Assembly: GCF_021191695.1 (NCBI RefSeq)
Contig: NZ_JAIWPT010000001.1
Span: 372,001 to 436,000 of the forward strand
Reading direction: 5' to 3'
Length of the DNA stretch: 64,000 nt
Source of the DNA: Proluteimonas luteida
Lineage (GTDB): Bacteria; Pseudomonadota; Gammaproteobacteria; Xanthomonadales; Xanthomonadaceae
The position numbers were made by a program, and so were the translations under genes. The notes below the pieces were generated by a model that was given only the letters and a program-made list of their open reading frames with translations, did no database searches and was not told the origin of the DNA. Each line of letters starts with the position of its first letter. The stretch's first letter is position 1. Shown piece by piece: positions 13,666 through 22,454 of the stretch.

Positions 13666-15507
13666 GTGTTGCGCGCAGGGAGGTTCACCAGGTTGCTGGG
13701 CTGGGCGCTGCTCGCGCTGGCGGCCGGTTGTGGCGGGCGCGCCGGCGACGATGCCGGCGCCGGCGCGGCGGATGGCCGCGTCACCATCAGTGGCGACGAC
13801 AGTTTCGCCGCCGATCTCAACTGGACGCCGCCGCAGGTCGTGATTGCCGAGGGCGACGAGGACGCGGCGCTCGAACGCGCCAGCCAGGCGCTGGCCGAAG
13901 GTGCGCTGTATGCCGATGCCGACTCGGCGATCCCGCTGTACCTCGCACTCGCGCGGCATCCGGCGCAGGCGCGCGCCGCGACCGCCGGACTGCGGCGGGC
14001 ACAGGCGGCGCTGCTGCGGGCCGGCGATGCCGCGCTCGCGCTTGCCGACGAGGACGACGACGTCGTGGGCATGCGCACCGCGCATCAGGTCGCGGCGGTG
14101 GCCCGCAGCATCGCCGCCGAGGACGAGGCGGTGGTGCGCTATCTGGAGCGGGTCGACGACAGCGACCGCCTGTGGGAGTTGAACCGTCGCGGCGAACAGG
14201 CATTGCGCGACGGCGATCTCGGCGAGAACGGCGGGGGTGCGCTGGCGGCGTTCGCCGAGGCGCTGGCGCTGCGGCCGGGGCAGCCGCGCGCGATGCAGGG
14301 ACAGGCCGCGGTGGAAAGCGCGTTGATCCGCCGCGCCGAAGCGGCCGGCATGCAGGGGGATTTCGAGACGGCCTCGCAGTGGCTGGGCCATGCGATGGCG
14401 ATCCGTCCGGGTTTTCCGACCGTGCCCGATGCCGAGCGCCGCATCGAACGGATGCGCAGCGCCCGCATCGCGCGCCTGCGCGACGAGGGCGTGGCGGCGC
14501 TGGAAAAGGTCAACGGCCCGAGCCTGGCGCGCGGCAAGCTGGCCGAGATCCTGCGCATCGCCTCGCCTGGCGACCCGGTCGCCAACGACCTGCGCCAGCG
14601 CATCGACCAGGCCGTGCATTACGGCAGCTTCCGGCCCGGGCAGGTGTTCACCGATGCGCTGGAAGGCGGTGCGCGCGGGCCGCAGATGGTGGTGCTGCCG
14701 CATGGCGGCTTCATGATGGGCGCACTGCCGGGCGACCCGGACGCGGACGACAACGAGAAGCCGCGCCATGCGGTGCGTTTCGAGCGCGGCTTCGCGATGG
14801 CGGTGCGCGAGATCACGGTCGGCGAGTTCCGCCGCTTCGTCGACGCCACCGGTTACCAGTCGCGCGCGGTCCGGCGCGGCTTCTCGATGGCCTACGACGA
14901 GCGCACCGGCAATTTCCTGCGCCGCAGCCGGGTCGATTGGCGGTTCGACTACACCGGCCGCCCGGCCGGCGACACGATGCCGGTGCTGCACGTCAGCGCC
15001 AAGGACGCGGAAGCCTATGCCGACTGGCTGTCGGCGCAGAGCGGCCGGCGCTACCGGCTGCCGAGCGAGGCGGAGTTCGAGTACGCGTTCCGTGCCGGGA
15101 CCAGCGAGCGCTATCCCTGGGGCGAGGGCACGCCGCCGGAGAGCGCCGGCAACGTGACCGGTGCGCTGGACCGCTCGCCGGGCGGCCGCAGCTGGGGCAA
15201 TGCCTTCCCGGACTACGGCGACGGCTACTGGGGGCCGGCGCCGGTGGCCAGTTTCGCGCCCAACAGCTGGGGCGTGCACGATCTGGCCGGCAACGTCAGC
15301 GAATGGATGGCCGACTGCTGGCACGCCAACTACCGGCGCGCGCCGGCGGACGGCTCGGCCTGGTTCAACCCCGGCTGTCGCGACCAGGTGATCCGCGGCG
15401 GTTCCTGGGCCAGTTCGCCGGCCCAGACCCGTGCCAGCTGGCGGGCACTGGCGTCGGTGGATACCACCAATGCGAGAATCGGCTTCCGGGTCGTTCGCGA
15501 CCTCTGA
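13666..15507 (+). CDS. Lipoprotein with C-terminal formylglycine-generating-enzyme (SUMF1/EgtB-like) domain
   Basis: About 613 residues. GTG at 13666 follows GGGAG at the right spacing. The N-terminus has a lipobox LALAAGC (C22), so the protein is probably anchored to a membrane facing the periplasm. Residues about 60-335 are Ala-rich helices resembling TPR-type repeats. Residues about 345-613 form an FGE-sulfatase domain with VVLPHGGFMMG, EKPRHAVRFERGF, VREITVGEFRRF, RLPSEAEFEYA, GNVSEWMADCW and the terminal RGGSW and ARIGFRVVR. Members of this fold include true formylglycine generators, EgtB-type C-S lyases and many binding modules, so catalysis cannot be asserted. The M48 peptidase gene follows 34 bp later, perhaps co-transcribed. 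Confidence 0.85.
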   Translation: MLRAGRFTRLLGWALLALAAGCGGRAGDDAGAGAADGRVTISGDDSFAADLNWTPPQVVIAEGDEDAALERASQALAEGALYADADSAIPLYLALARHPAQARAATAGLRRAQAALLRAGDAALALADEDDDVVGMRTAHQVAAVARSIAAEDEAVVRYLERVDDSDRLWELNRRGEQALRDGDLGENGGGALAAFAEALALRPGQPRAMQGQAAVESALIRRAEAAGMQGDFETASQWLGHAMAIRPGFPTVPDAERRIERMRSARIARLRDEGVAALEKVNGPSLARGKLAEILRIASPGDPVANDLRQRIDQAVHYGSFRPGQVFTDALEGGARGPQMVVLPHGGFMMGALPGDPDADDNEKPRHAVRFERGFAMAVREITVGEFRRFVDATGYQSRAVRRGFSMAYDERTGNFLRRSRVDWRFDYTGRPAGDTMPVLHVSAKDAEAYADWLSAQSGRRYRLPSEAEFEYAFRAGTSERYPWGEGTPPESAGNVTGALDRSPGGRSWGNAFPDYGDGYWGPAPVASFAPNSWGVHDLAGNVSEWMADCWHANYRRAPADGSAWFNPGCRDQVIRGGSWASSPAQTRASWRALASVDTTNARIGFRVVRDL

Positions 15508-15541
15508 CCAGCATTCCCGGCGCGCCGGTATCGGAGACAGC

Positions 15542-16444
15542 ATGAGACAGGATCCTTTCGCGCGCGGCCGCCCGCAGCAGACCGGCCGGCCCCGCCGCGG
15601 CATCAACTTCCGTTTCATCATCCTGCTGCTGTTCGCCGGCTACGGCGTCTTCTACTACGTGTCCAACCGCGCGGTGGACCCGGTGACCGGCGAGACGGTG
15701 CTGATCGACCGCGCGCTGACCGTCGACGACGAGAAGGCGCTGGGGCTGCAGGCCTACGAGGAGATCCTGTCGCAGGAGCGGCCGGCCGATCCGGACGCGC
15801 CGCTGTCGAAGGAGGTCCGGTTGATCGCCGAGCGGCTGATCGCCAAGGTCCCGGTGGTCGAGGCCGAACTGGCGCGCGAGAACGGGCTGGCGCCCAGCCG
15901 TTTCTCCGAGTCCTTCGACTGGGAGGTCAACGTCATCGACTCCGACCAGGCCAACGCGTTCTGCCTGCCGGGCGGCAAGATGGCGGTCTACAGCGGACTG
16001 GCCCCGGTGGCGCAGAACGCCGACGCGCTGGCGGTGGTGATGGGGCACGAGATCGCGCACGCGCTGCTGCGCCACGGTGCCCAGCGGATGGCGCAGCAGC
16101 GCCTGACCCAGGTCGGGCAGATGGCCGGCGCGATGAGCGGCATGGATCCGCAACAGCAGCAGATGGTCATGGCCGCGATGGGCTATGGCTACCTGTTGCC
16201 GTACGCGCGCAAGCACGAGACCGAGGCGGACTACGTCGGCCTGATGCTGGCGGCGGCGGCCTGTTTCGATCCGCGCGAGGCGGTGCCGCTGTGGGAACGC
16301 ATGAGCGCGGCCAGTGGCGGCCAGGCGCCGCCCGAATTCTCGTCGACCCATCCCAACCCCGGCACCCGCATCCAGAACCTGCAGGCGCTGATGCCCAAGG
16401 CGCTGGAGTACCGGGAGAAATTCTGCGAGGACGCGCAGCGCTGA
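15542..16444 (+). CDS. M48 family zinc metallopeptidase
   Basis: A 300-residue protein with ATG at 15542 behind GGAG. A single N-terminal membrane segment (about residues 22-38) anchors the protein, with the protease domain presumably periplasmic. The zinc site is visible: HEIAH (H169 and H173) and the ETEADYVGL element (E226/E228), the third-ligand region of the Oma1/LoiP/BepA group. The C-terminal TRIQNLQALMPKALEYRE helix is also typical of that group. These enzymes usually act in envelope quality control. The preceding SUMF1-like lipoprotein is probably in the same transcript. Confidence 0.9.
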   Translation: MRQDPFARGRPQQTGRPRRGINFRFIILLLFAGYGVFYYVSNRAVDPVTGETVLIDRALTVDDEKALGLQAYEEILSQERPADPDAPLSKEVRLIAERLIAKVPVVEAELARENGLAPSRFSESFDWEVNVIDSDQANAFCLPGGKMAVYSGLAPVAQNADALAVVMGHEIAHALLRHGAQRMAQQRLTQVGQMAGAMSGMDPQQQQMVMAAMGYGYLLPYARKHETEADYVGLMLAAAACFDPREAVPLWERMSAASGGQAPPEFSSTHPNPGTRIQNLQALMPKALEYREKFCEDAQR

Positions 16445-16501
16445 GCGCGTGGACGCCCGCGGCAGGACTGCCGGAGCGACGACGGGACCGCGGTCGCCGG
16501 C

Positions 16502-17014
16502 TCAGCGGCCGCGGCGGTCGCGGCGCACGCCCGGTTCCGGGCCGGGCTTGTCGTCGGTGCCGGTCTTGCCGCCCGCAATGCCGCCGCCGAGCGTCTTCTG
16601 GAACTCCTGCCACAGCTCCATGTTGCGCTCGGTCAGCTGGTTCATCATCGTCCACGGCGTCTGGCCGAGCAGCCCGCCCATCTGCTGGCGGAACTGCTGC
16701 TGCTGGTCGAGGAAGACCTGCATCGACCGCTCGAGGTAGTTGCCCATGAAGCCCTGCATCGAATCGCCGTAGAAGCGGATGATCTGGCTCAGCAACTGGG
16801 TCGACAGCACCGGTTCGCCGTCGGATTCATGCTCGGAGATGATCTGCAACAGCACCGAACGGGTGATGTCGTCGCCGCTCTTGGCGTCGCGGACCTCGAA
16901 CTCCTCGCCGTCGACGATCAACTGGCGGACATCCTCGATGGTGATGTAGCTGGAGATCTCGGTGTCGTAGAGCCGGCGGTTCGGATACTTCTTGATGATG
17001 CGTGTTGCGCTCAT
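16502..17014 (-). CDS. phaR: Polyhydroxyalkanoate synthesis repressor PhaR
   Basis: A 170-residue regulator. The N-terminal PHA/PHB-accumulation DNA-binding domain is evident (RIIKKYPNRRLYDTEISSYI, then VDGEEFEVRDAKSGDDITRSVLLQII), followed by the PHB-binding region and a charged C-terminus rich in Gly, Lys and Arg. PhaR binds nascent polyester granules and represses phasin genes. ATG at 17014. It lies 146 bp downstream of phbB on the same strand. No PHA synthase gene is in the window. Confidence 0.93.
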   Translation of the reverse strand: MSATRIIKKYPNRRLYDTEISSYITIEDVRQLIVDGEEFEVRDAKSGDDITRSVLLQIISEHESDGEPVLSTQLLSQIIRFYGDSMQGFMGNYLERSMQVFLDQQQQFRQQMGGLLGQTPWTMMNQLTERNMELWQEFQKTLGGGIAGGKTGTDDKPGPEPGVRRDRRGR

Positions 17015-17160
17015 GGAGCAGGCACTCTGGGCATGGTGCCGCGCAGCATGGCCCAGCCCGGGGGGGCTTGCAACTGTACTGAAGGGCATGGAAGGCCGGC
17101 CCCCGGCGGCGGCCGCCAGGCGCGGGAAAACGGGGCGAAAGGTGCGCGGAGAGTGGTCAT

Positions 17161-17901
17161 TCACCAGCCCATGTGGTGGCCGCCGTTGATGTCGAGATTG
17201 GAGCCGGTGATCCACGCCGCCTCGTCGGCGACGAGGAAATGGACCGCGTAGGCGATCTCCTCGGGCCGGCCGAGACGCCCGGTGGGAATGTCCGCGGCGA
17301 TCTTGGCGCGCACTTCCTCGGGCACGGCCATCACCATGTCGGTGGCGACGTAGCCCGGCGAGACGGTGTTGACGGTGATGCCGAGCTTGGCGTTCTCGCG
17401 CGCCAGCGAAATGGTGAAGCCGTGCATGCCGGCCTTGGCCGCGGCGTAGTTGGCCTGGCCGTACTGGCCCTTGAGGCCGTTGATCGAGCTGATCTGGATG
17501 ATCCGGCCCCACTTGCGCTCGCGCATGCCCTCGATGACCGGGCGGGTGACGTTGTAGACCGAGTTGAGGTTGGTGTTGATCACGTCCTGCCACTGCGCGA
17601 CGCGCATCTTGTGGAAGGTGCCGTCGCGGGTGATGCCGGCGTTGTTGACCAGGATGTCGATCGGCCCGAGCTGCGACTCGATGTCGCGCACCATCGCCTC
17701 GGCCTGCGCGGGGTCGGTCACGTCGCCGTAGGCGATCGCGATGTCGTAGCCCTGGTCGCGCAGCTGCCGCTGCCAGGCCTCCGCCTTCTCGGCGTTGCGG
17801 TAGTTGGTCGCGACCCGATAGCCGCTGTCCGCCAGCCTGCGCACGATCGCCGTGCCGATGCCGCCGGTTCCGCCTGTCACCAATGCCACACGTGCGCCCA
17901 T
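17161..17901 (-). CDS. phbB: Acetoacetyl-CoA reductase (short-chain dehydrogenase)
   Basis: A 246-residue SDR that reduces acetoacetyl-CoA to (R)-3-hydroxybutyryl-CoA for polyhydroxybutyrate. It shows cofactor loop [12 protein letters not shown] (about 86-89), catalytic S139, Y152 and K156 (YAAAK), and the family-specific run [15 protein letters not shown], which separates PhbB from FabG. ATG at 17899-17901 is followed immediately by the first beta strand; the 30 residues upstream are not conserved. Together with phaR just downstream it marks PHB metabolism. Confidence 0.92.
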   Translation of the reverse strand: MGARVALVTGGTGGIGTAIVRRLADSGYRVATNYRNAEKAEAWQRQLRDQGYDIAIAYGDVTDPAQAEAMVRDIESQLGPIDILVNNAGITRDGTFHKMRVAQWQDVINTNLNSVYNVTRPVIEGMRERKWGRIIQISSINGLKGQYGQANYAAAKAGMHGFTISLARENAKLGITVNTVSPGYVATDMVMAVPEEVRAKIAADIPTGRLGRPEEIAYAVHFLVADEAAWITGSNLDINGGHHMGW

Positions 17902-17950
17902 CGTTGCCCCCGATCCGGTTCCGCCGCCGATCGCGGCTCCGTGGGGGAGT

Positions 17951-18877
17951 CTAGTCAGGGTTGGTGACATCGCTGTTGTGCGTTGCAGCAAGTGCGACCG
18001 GTACCGATGGCATCCGCGACGGCTGGAATGCGGCGGTCGCGGACCGCAGGAATGCCGGAACCGATTCCGCGGCGGCGACCGCCGCCGGCGCTTGTCCGAG
18101 CGCCTGCCACGCCGCGCGCAGCGCAGGCAGCGGATCGTCGGGACGCAAGGGCAGGGCCTGCGACGATTTCGACAGCTTGTGGCCGTGACCGTCGACCACC
18201 AGCGGCAGGTGCGCGTAACGCGGCGTCGGCAGACCGAGCCTGCGCTGCAGCAGGATCTGGCGCGCGGTGGAGTCGAGCAGGTCGGCGCCGCGCACGATGT
18301 CGGTCACGCCCTGCGCACCGTCGTCGACAACGACCGCGAGCTGGTAGGCCCACAGGCCGTCGGCGCGGCGCAGCACGAAATCGCCGACCTCGGTGGCGAC
18401 ATCCTGCTCGATGCGGCCGAGCACCGCGTCGTCGAATGCGATCCGGCTGCCATCGGGCACGCGCAGGCGGATCGCCGGGTCGGGGCGTGGCGATGCCGCG
18501 ACGCAGCGGCCGCGATGCCGGCCGCCGTGCATGGCGAGGTCGCTGCGGCTGCAATGGCAGACGAAGGCGTCGCCGGATGCCAGCAGCCGGTCGAGCGCGG
18601 CCTGGTACAGCGCGTCGCGCCCGGACTGCCGCACGACCGGCCCGTCCGACCGCAGTCCGCAGGCCTCGAGCATGCGCAGCTGCGCCGCGGCGGCGCCGGG
18701 CATCTCGCGTGGCGGATCCAGGTCCTCGATGCGCACCAGCCAGCGCCCGCGGTGATGGCGCGCCATCAGCCAGCTGCCGAGCGCGGCGACCAGCGAGCCG
18801 GCATGCAGCGGTCCGGTCGGCGACGGTGCGAAGCGGCCGACATACCCGCTTGCGGGACGAGCATCGACTTGCGGCAT
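17951..18877 (-). CDS. gluQ: Glutamyl-Q tRNA(Asp) synthetase
   Basis: A 308-residue truncated glutamyl-tRNA synthetase paralogue that attaches glutamate to queuosine at the wobble base of tRNA(Asp). It has the HIGH-equivalent [13 protein letters not shown] near residue 20, [12 protein letters not shown], a zinc-binding CHC and C-terminal Cys in GRC (about 130-150), and the KMSKS-equivalent HKLSKSS. It lacks the anticodon-binding domain, as expected. ATG at 18875-18877. The phbB start is 49 bp downstream. Confidence 0.95.
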   Translation of the reverse strand: MPQVDARPASGYVGRFAPSPTGPLHAGSLVAALGSWLMARHHRGRWLVRIEDLDPPREMPGAAAAQLRMLEACGLRSDGPVVRQSGRDALYQAALDRLLASGDAFVCHCSRSDLAMHGGRHRGRCVAASPRPDPAIRLRVPDGSRIAFDDAVLGRIEQDVATEVGDFVLRRADGLWAYQLAVVVDDGAQGVTDIVRGADLLDSTARQILLQRRLGLPTPRYAHLPLVVDGHGHKLSKSSQALPLRPDDPLPALRAAWQALGQAPAAVAAAESVPAFLRSATAAFQPSRMPSVPVALAATHNSDVTNPD

Positions 18878-19027
18878 CGAAAGGCGAAAACCTGTCTGGG
18901 CAATGAACTGGCGCGGGGCCGACACTCTGACACCGCGACGACGGAATTGAAATCCGCGCAGCGGATGCACAGATCTTGCAGGCGCGTTCTTCCGCCTGCG
19001 CAGGCGACGACACAGACGACAGACTTC

Positions 19028-19933
19028 ATGTTCAAACGATTCGGCTTGCTCATCATCACCAACCTCGCCGTGCTGGCGCTGGTCAGCATCGTCATGGCGG
19101 TCTTCGGCATCGACCCGTCGACCCATGCCGGGCTGCTGGTGTTCGCCGCGGTGTTCGGCTTCGGCGGTGCGTTCGTCTCGCTGGCGATGTCGAAATGGTC
19201 GGCCAAGCGCTTCACCGGCGCACAGGTCATCACCCAGCCGCGCAACGAGTCCGAGCGCTGGCTGCTGGCGACGGTGCAGCGCCAGGCGCAGATGGCCGGG
19301 ATCGGCATGCCGGAAGTGGCGATCTACGATGCGCCCGAGATCAACGCCTTCGCCACCGGCGCGCGGCGCGACGCCTCGCTGGTCGCGGTGTCGACCGGCC
19401 TGCTGCGGGCGATGACCCGCGACGAGGCCGAGGCCGTGCTGGCCCACGAGGTCAGCCACGTCGCCAACGGCGACATGGTGACGATGACGCTGCTGCAGGG
19501 CGTGCTCAACACCTTCGTGATCTTCCTGGCGCGCGTGGTCGGCCGGGTGGTCGACAATTACCTCAATGGCGGCCGCGACAACGGGGGCGGCGGCATCGGC
19601 TACTTCGCCGTGGTGTTCGTGCTCGACATGGTGTTCGGCCTGTTCGCGTCGATGATCGCGATGTGGTTCTCGCGCCACCGCGAGTTCCGCGCCGACGTCG
19701 GCGGTGCCGAACTGGCCGGCCGCGCCAAGATGATCGCCGCGCTCGAACGCCTGGCCCAGACCTACGGTCAGAGCACCCTGCCCAAGCAGGTGGCCGCGTT
19801 CGGCATCAGCGGCGGCGTCGGCAGCGGCCTGAAGAAGCTGCTGATGAGCCACCCGCCGCTCGACGAGCGCATCGCCGCGCTGCGCAACGCGCCGCTGGAT
19901 CCGAAGGCGCTGCGCCAGGGCATCGTGGCCTGA
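19028..19933 (+). CDS. htpX: Protease HtpX (M48B membrane metalloprotease)
   Basis: A 301-residue inner-membrane zinc protease for misfolded membrane proteins, often under envelope or heat-stress control. Two N-terminal membrane segments (about 5-60), the zinc motif HEVSH (H140 and H144) with HREFRAD later, a Gly-rich loop between the two central membrane spans, and the C-terminal [14 protein letters not shown] are all present. ATG at 19028 (MFKRFGLLI). A strong terminator follows 17 bp after the stop. Confidence 0.95.
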   Translation: MFKRFGLLIITNLAVLALVSIVMAVFGIDPSTHAGLLVFAAVFGFGGAFVSLAMSKWSAKRFTGAQVITQPRNESERWLLATVQRQAQMAGIGMPEVAIYDAPEINAFATGARRDASLVAVSTGLLRAMTRDEAEAVLAHEVSHVANGDMVTMTLLQGVLNTFVIFLARVVGRVVDNYLNGGRDNGGGGIGYFAVVFVLDMVFGLFASMIAMWFSRHREFRADVGGAELAGRAKMIAALERLAQTYGQSTLPKQVAAFGISGGVGSGLKKLLMSHPPLDERIAALRNAPLDPKALRQGIVA

Positions 19934-19949
19934 GCCTGACCTGATGACG

Positions 19950-19975
19950 AAAGCCCGCCGAAAGGCGGGCTTTTT
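19950..19975 (+). terminator. Intrinsic terminator of htpX
   Basis: Stem AAGCCCGCC/GGCGGGCTT (19951-19959 with 19964-19972), loop GAAA, then a T-run. Confidence 0.9.
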
Positions 19976-20006
19976 AGGTTCTTCCCCGATTCCCGGATTC
20001 CCTGAT

Positions 20007-20032
20007 CGTAGGTCGGGGCAACGCCCCCGACG
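20007..20032. repeat. REP-like GTAGGTCGGGGC palindrome
   Basis: Hairpin GTCGGGGC/GCCCCCGAC with a flanking CGTAG tail. It is the reverse-oriented copy of the hairpins at 2728-2751, 12151-12174 and 43223-43244. Confidence 0.6.
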
Positions 20033-20052
20033 CCAGGAGGAGCGGTGTTTCC

Positions 20053-20250
20053 GGCCGCGGATGGGCGCGGAGGACGCGGATCAAAGCCGGAGGGAGGACG
20101 TGTTCGTCATCGGATTTTCCGGCCCGTGCCGCATCTGCTGCATGGCGGCACGAAAGGGCGATGGATAACGTATCAAACCAACGCCACCGCGGCGGTCACT
20201 GTTTTCGCCTTGTCAGCTTTGATCCGCGTCCTCCGCGCCCATCCGCGGCC
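20053..20250. repeat. 198-bp MITE-like element with perfect 35-bp terminal inverted repeats
   Basis: Bases 20053-20087 and 20216-20250 are exact reverse complements over 35 bp, both made of CGCGGA/TCCGCG units. The 128 bp between them has no plausible gene. The ends belong to the same family as 2795-2898 and 5001-5035. The rest of the gap 19976-20347 is unremarkable repeat debris. Confidence 0.75.
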
Positions 20251-20347
20251 CAAAAAAGGTTCTTTTCCCAACTCAGGGGGGCGACCTGCAGCCGATGGCC
20301 CGCCTCAACGCCTCGACGCCAGGGACCGACCTCGGCCGCGAGGACGC

Positions 20348-22429
20348 CTACTCGAAGTCGTAGTTCATCTGCGGCCCGGGCGCGGCCAGGAAGTTGCCCT
20401 GGACGTAGTCGACCTGCGCCGAGAACAGGATCGTCATGCTGGCCGCGTCCTGCACGAACTCGGCGATCGTGCGGATGCCGAGCTGGCGCGCGCGGGCGGC
20501 GATCTCGCGGATGCGTTCCTGCGCCTGCGGATTCTGCGGCAGGTCCTCGGTGAAGCTGCGGTCGAGCTTGAGCAGGTGCGGCTGCAGGTGGGTCAGCAGC
20601 TGGAATGAATCGAGGCCGACGCCGAACTGCTCCAGCGCGAAGCGGCAGTCGTAGGCGGCGATCGCGGCGGCGAATTCCTGGGTTGCCTTGAGGTGGGTGA
20701 AGACCTTGGACTCGGGCAGCTGCAGGACCAGGTACTCGCCGGGAACCTGGTGCTCGGCCAGCTGCGCGCCGATGAAGCGCGGCAGTGCGTCGCCTTCGAG
20801 CGAGGCCTGGCTGATCTTGACCAGCAGCGTGGTCGGGCGGTCCGCGCGCAGGCGCTGGCCGAGCGCGGCGATGGTGCGGCCGACCACGTGCCGGTCGATC
20901 TCGGCGAGCATGCCGTTGTCCTCGGCGATGCCGATGAAATGGGACGGGGTGATCAGTTCGCCGTCGCCGCCGTCGAGCCGCAGCAGGGTCTCGTAGACCG
21001 GCGCGTTGTCGCCCTGCAGGTTGATGACCGGCTGGTAGTGCAGCACGAAGCCGTCGTTGTCGAGCGCGCCGCGCAGGCGCGCGACCCAGGCCTTGATCTG
21101 TTCCTCCTCGGCGCGGTCGACGGCGGAGGGGTCGAAGATCTCGCAGCGGTTGCCGCCGGTCGCCGAGGCCGATTCCAGCGCGCGGGTCGCGCGCGCCAGC
21201 ACCTGGGCGACGCTGGCGATCTTCTCGCCGATCTGCACGCCGCCGACGCTGATGGTGACGACGCTGGAGCGGGCGCCGATCTCGAACACGTGCGAGGCGA
21301 ACGCCTCGCGGATGCGTTCGGCGGCCGCCACCGTCGCGTGGTAGCCCTCGCCGCGCAGCAGCACCGCGAGGGTGTGCTCGGCGTAGCGCGCGGTGACCAC
21401 GTCGTCGCCCAACTGCTGCTGCAGGTGGGTGGCCAGGGCATGCAGCAGTTCGTCGGCGTGGTCGAGGCCGATGTCCGCCAGCAACTGCTGGTGGTGGTCG
21501 GGTTCGAGCATCAGGAAGCCGTGCTGGCCGTCGTGCTGGGCGGCGTCGTCGACCGCGTCCTCGAGCGCGCGCAGGAAGGTCGGGCGGTTCAGCAGGCCGG
21601 TGACCTGGTCGCGCTGGCGCAGTTCCTCCAGTTCCAGCGCCAGGTCCGGATCGACCAGTTCGCGGCGCCGGAACACCACCTGCAGGCAGGGCTCGCCCTC
21701 GTATTGCGCGGTGGTGAACTCCATGGCCGCGGGAAAGGCGTTGCCGTCGATGTCGCGCGCCTCGATCTCGTGCCGGGCCGGCGGCGCCTCGCCGCGGCTC
21801 AGGTCCTTGAGCAGCGCCTTGAACGATTCGACGTGCTGCGGCGCGACCATGTCGAGCAGCGACACGCCCTCGACGTCCTCGAAGTCCTCATAGCCGAACA
21901 TCTCCAGGTACGCGGGATTGGCGCGGATGTGCATGCCCTCGTGGATGTAGGCGATCGGGTCGCGCGAGGAATCGATGAGCGCGTCGCAGCGACGCTCGGT
22001 CTCGCGCACGCGCGCTTCGAGCCGGCGCAGGGCGCGCCGCGCGTCGCGGTCTGCCCACTGCTCGCGCACGCAGGCCAGCAATTGCTGCGGCGCGTGCCGC
22101 AGCGCCACCGCGCGCGCGCCGGCGAGCAGGGCGTCGACATAGACGGTCTCGTCCAGCTGGTCGACCAGCGCGATCACCGCCACGTCCTTGCCGGTGCCGG
22201 CCACGTGCTGCATGACCTCGCGGAACGGGAACAGGGTCGATGCCGTCGCCGCCAGCACCAGGTCCAGCGCCTGGCTGGCGAGCAGCGCGTCGAGCTCCTC
22301 CACGTCCGCCGGACGCTGCGGCCGCACCGCGATGCCGGCATTGCGCAGCCCGCTGACGACCGCCTCGGCGTCCTCGACGCGATCGTCGACGATCAGCAGG
22401 CGAAGCGGGGCGTCGGTGTGGTTCGACAT
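20348..22429 (-). CDS. fimX: FimX-like c-di-GMP receptor (REC-PAS-GGDEF-EAL, all catalytic motifs degenerate)
   Basis: A 693-residue protein with the FimX domain order and length: receiver-like 10-125, PAS about 145-255, GGDEF about 270-430, EAL about 445-690. The receiver lacks a phosphoacceptor Asp (LDLVLAAT). The GGDEF signature is replaced by RYAEH (348-352). In the EAL domain the motif is ETL (480-482), the Mg-binding Asn is K538 and the DDFG loop is LEQFG (599-603), so neither synthesis nor hydrolysis of c-di-GMP is expected. QGNFL (677-681) is kept. Known FimX proteins bind c-di-GMP through the dead EAL domain and drive type IV pilus assembly with PilZ and PilB. ATG at 22427-22429 behind GGAG. 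The next gene upstream on this strand is epmB. Confidence 0.85.
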   Translation of the reverse strand: MSNHTDAPLRLLIVDDRVEDAEAVVSGLRNAGIAVRPQRPADVEELDALLASQALDLVLAATASTLFPFREVMQHVAGTGKDVAVIALVDQLDETVYVDALLAGARAVALRHAPQQLLACVREQWADRDARRALRRLEARVRETERRCDALIDSSRDPIAYIHEGMHIRANPAYLEMFGYEDFEDVEGVSLLDMVAPQHVESFKALLKDLSRGEAPPARHEIEARDIDGNAFPAAMEFTTAQYEGEPCLQVVFRRRELVDPDLALELEELRQRDQVTGLLNRPTFLRALEDAVDDAAQHDGQHGFLMLEPDHHQQLLADIGLDHADELLHALATHLQQQLGDDVVTARYAEHTLAVLLRGEGYHATVAAAERIREAFASHVFEIGARSSVVTISVGGVQIGEKIASVAQVLARATRALESASATGGNRCEIFDPSAVDRAEEEQIKAWVARLRGALDNDGFVLHYQPVINLQGDNAPVYETLLRLDGGDGELITPSHFIGIAEDNGMLAEIDRHVVGRTIAALGQRLRADRPTTLLVKISQASLEGDALPRFIGAQLAEHQVPGEYLVLQLPESKVFTHLKATQEFAAAIAAYDCRFALEQFGVGLDSFQLLTHLQPHLLKLDRSFTEDLPQNPQAQERIREIAARARQLGIRTIAEFVQDAASMTILFSAQVDYVQGNFLAAPGPQMNYDFE

Positions 22430-22454
22430 GCGGGTCTCCGGGGGAAGTGCAGCG

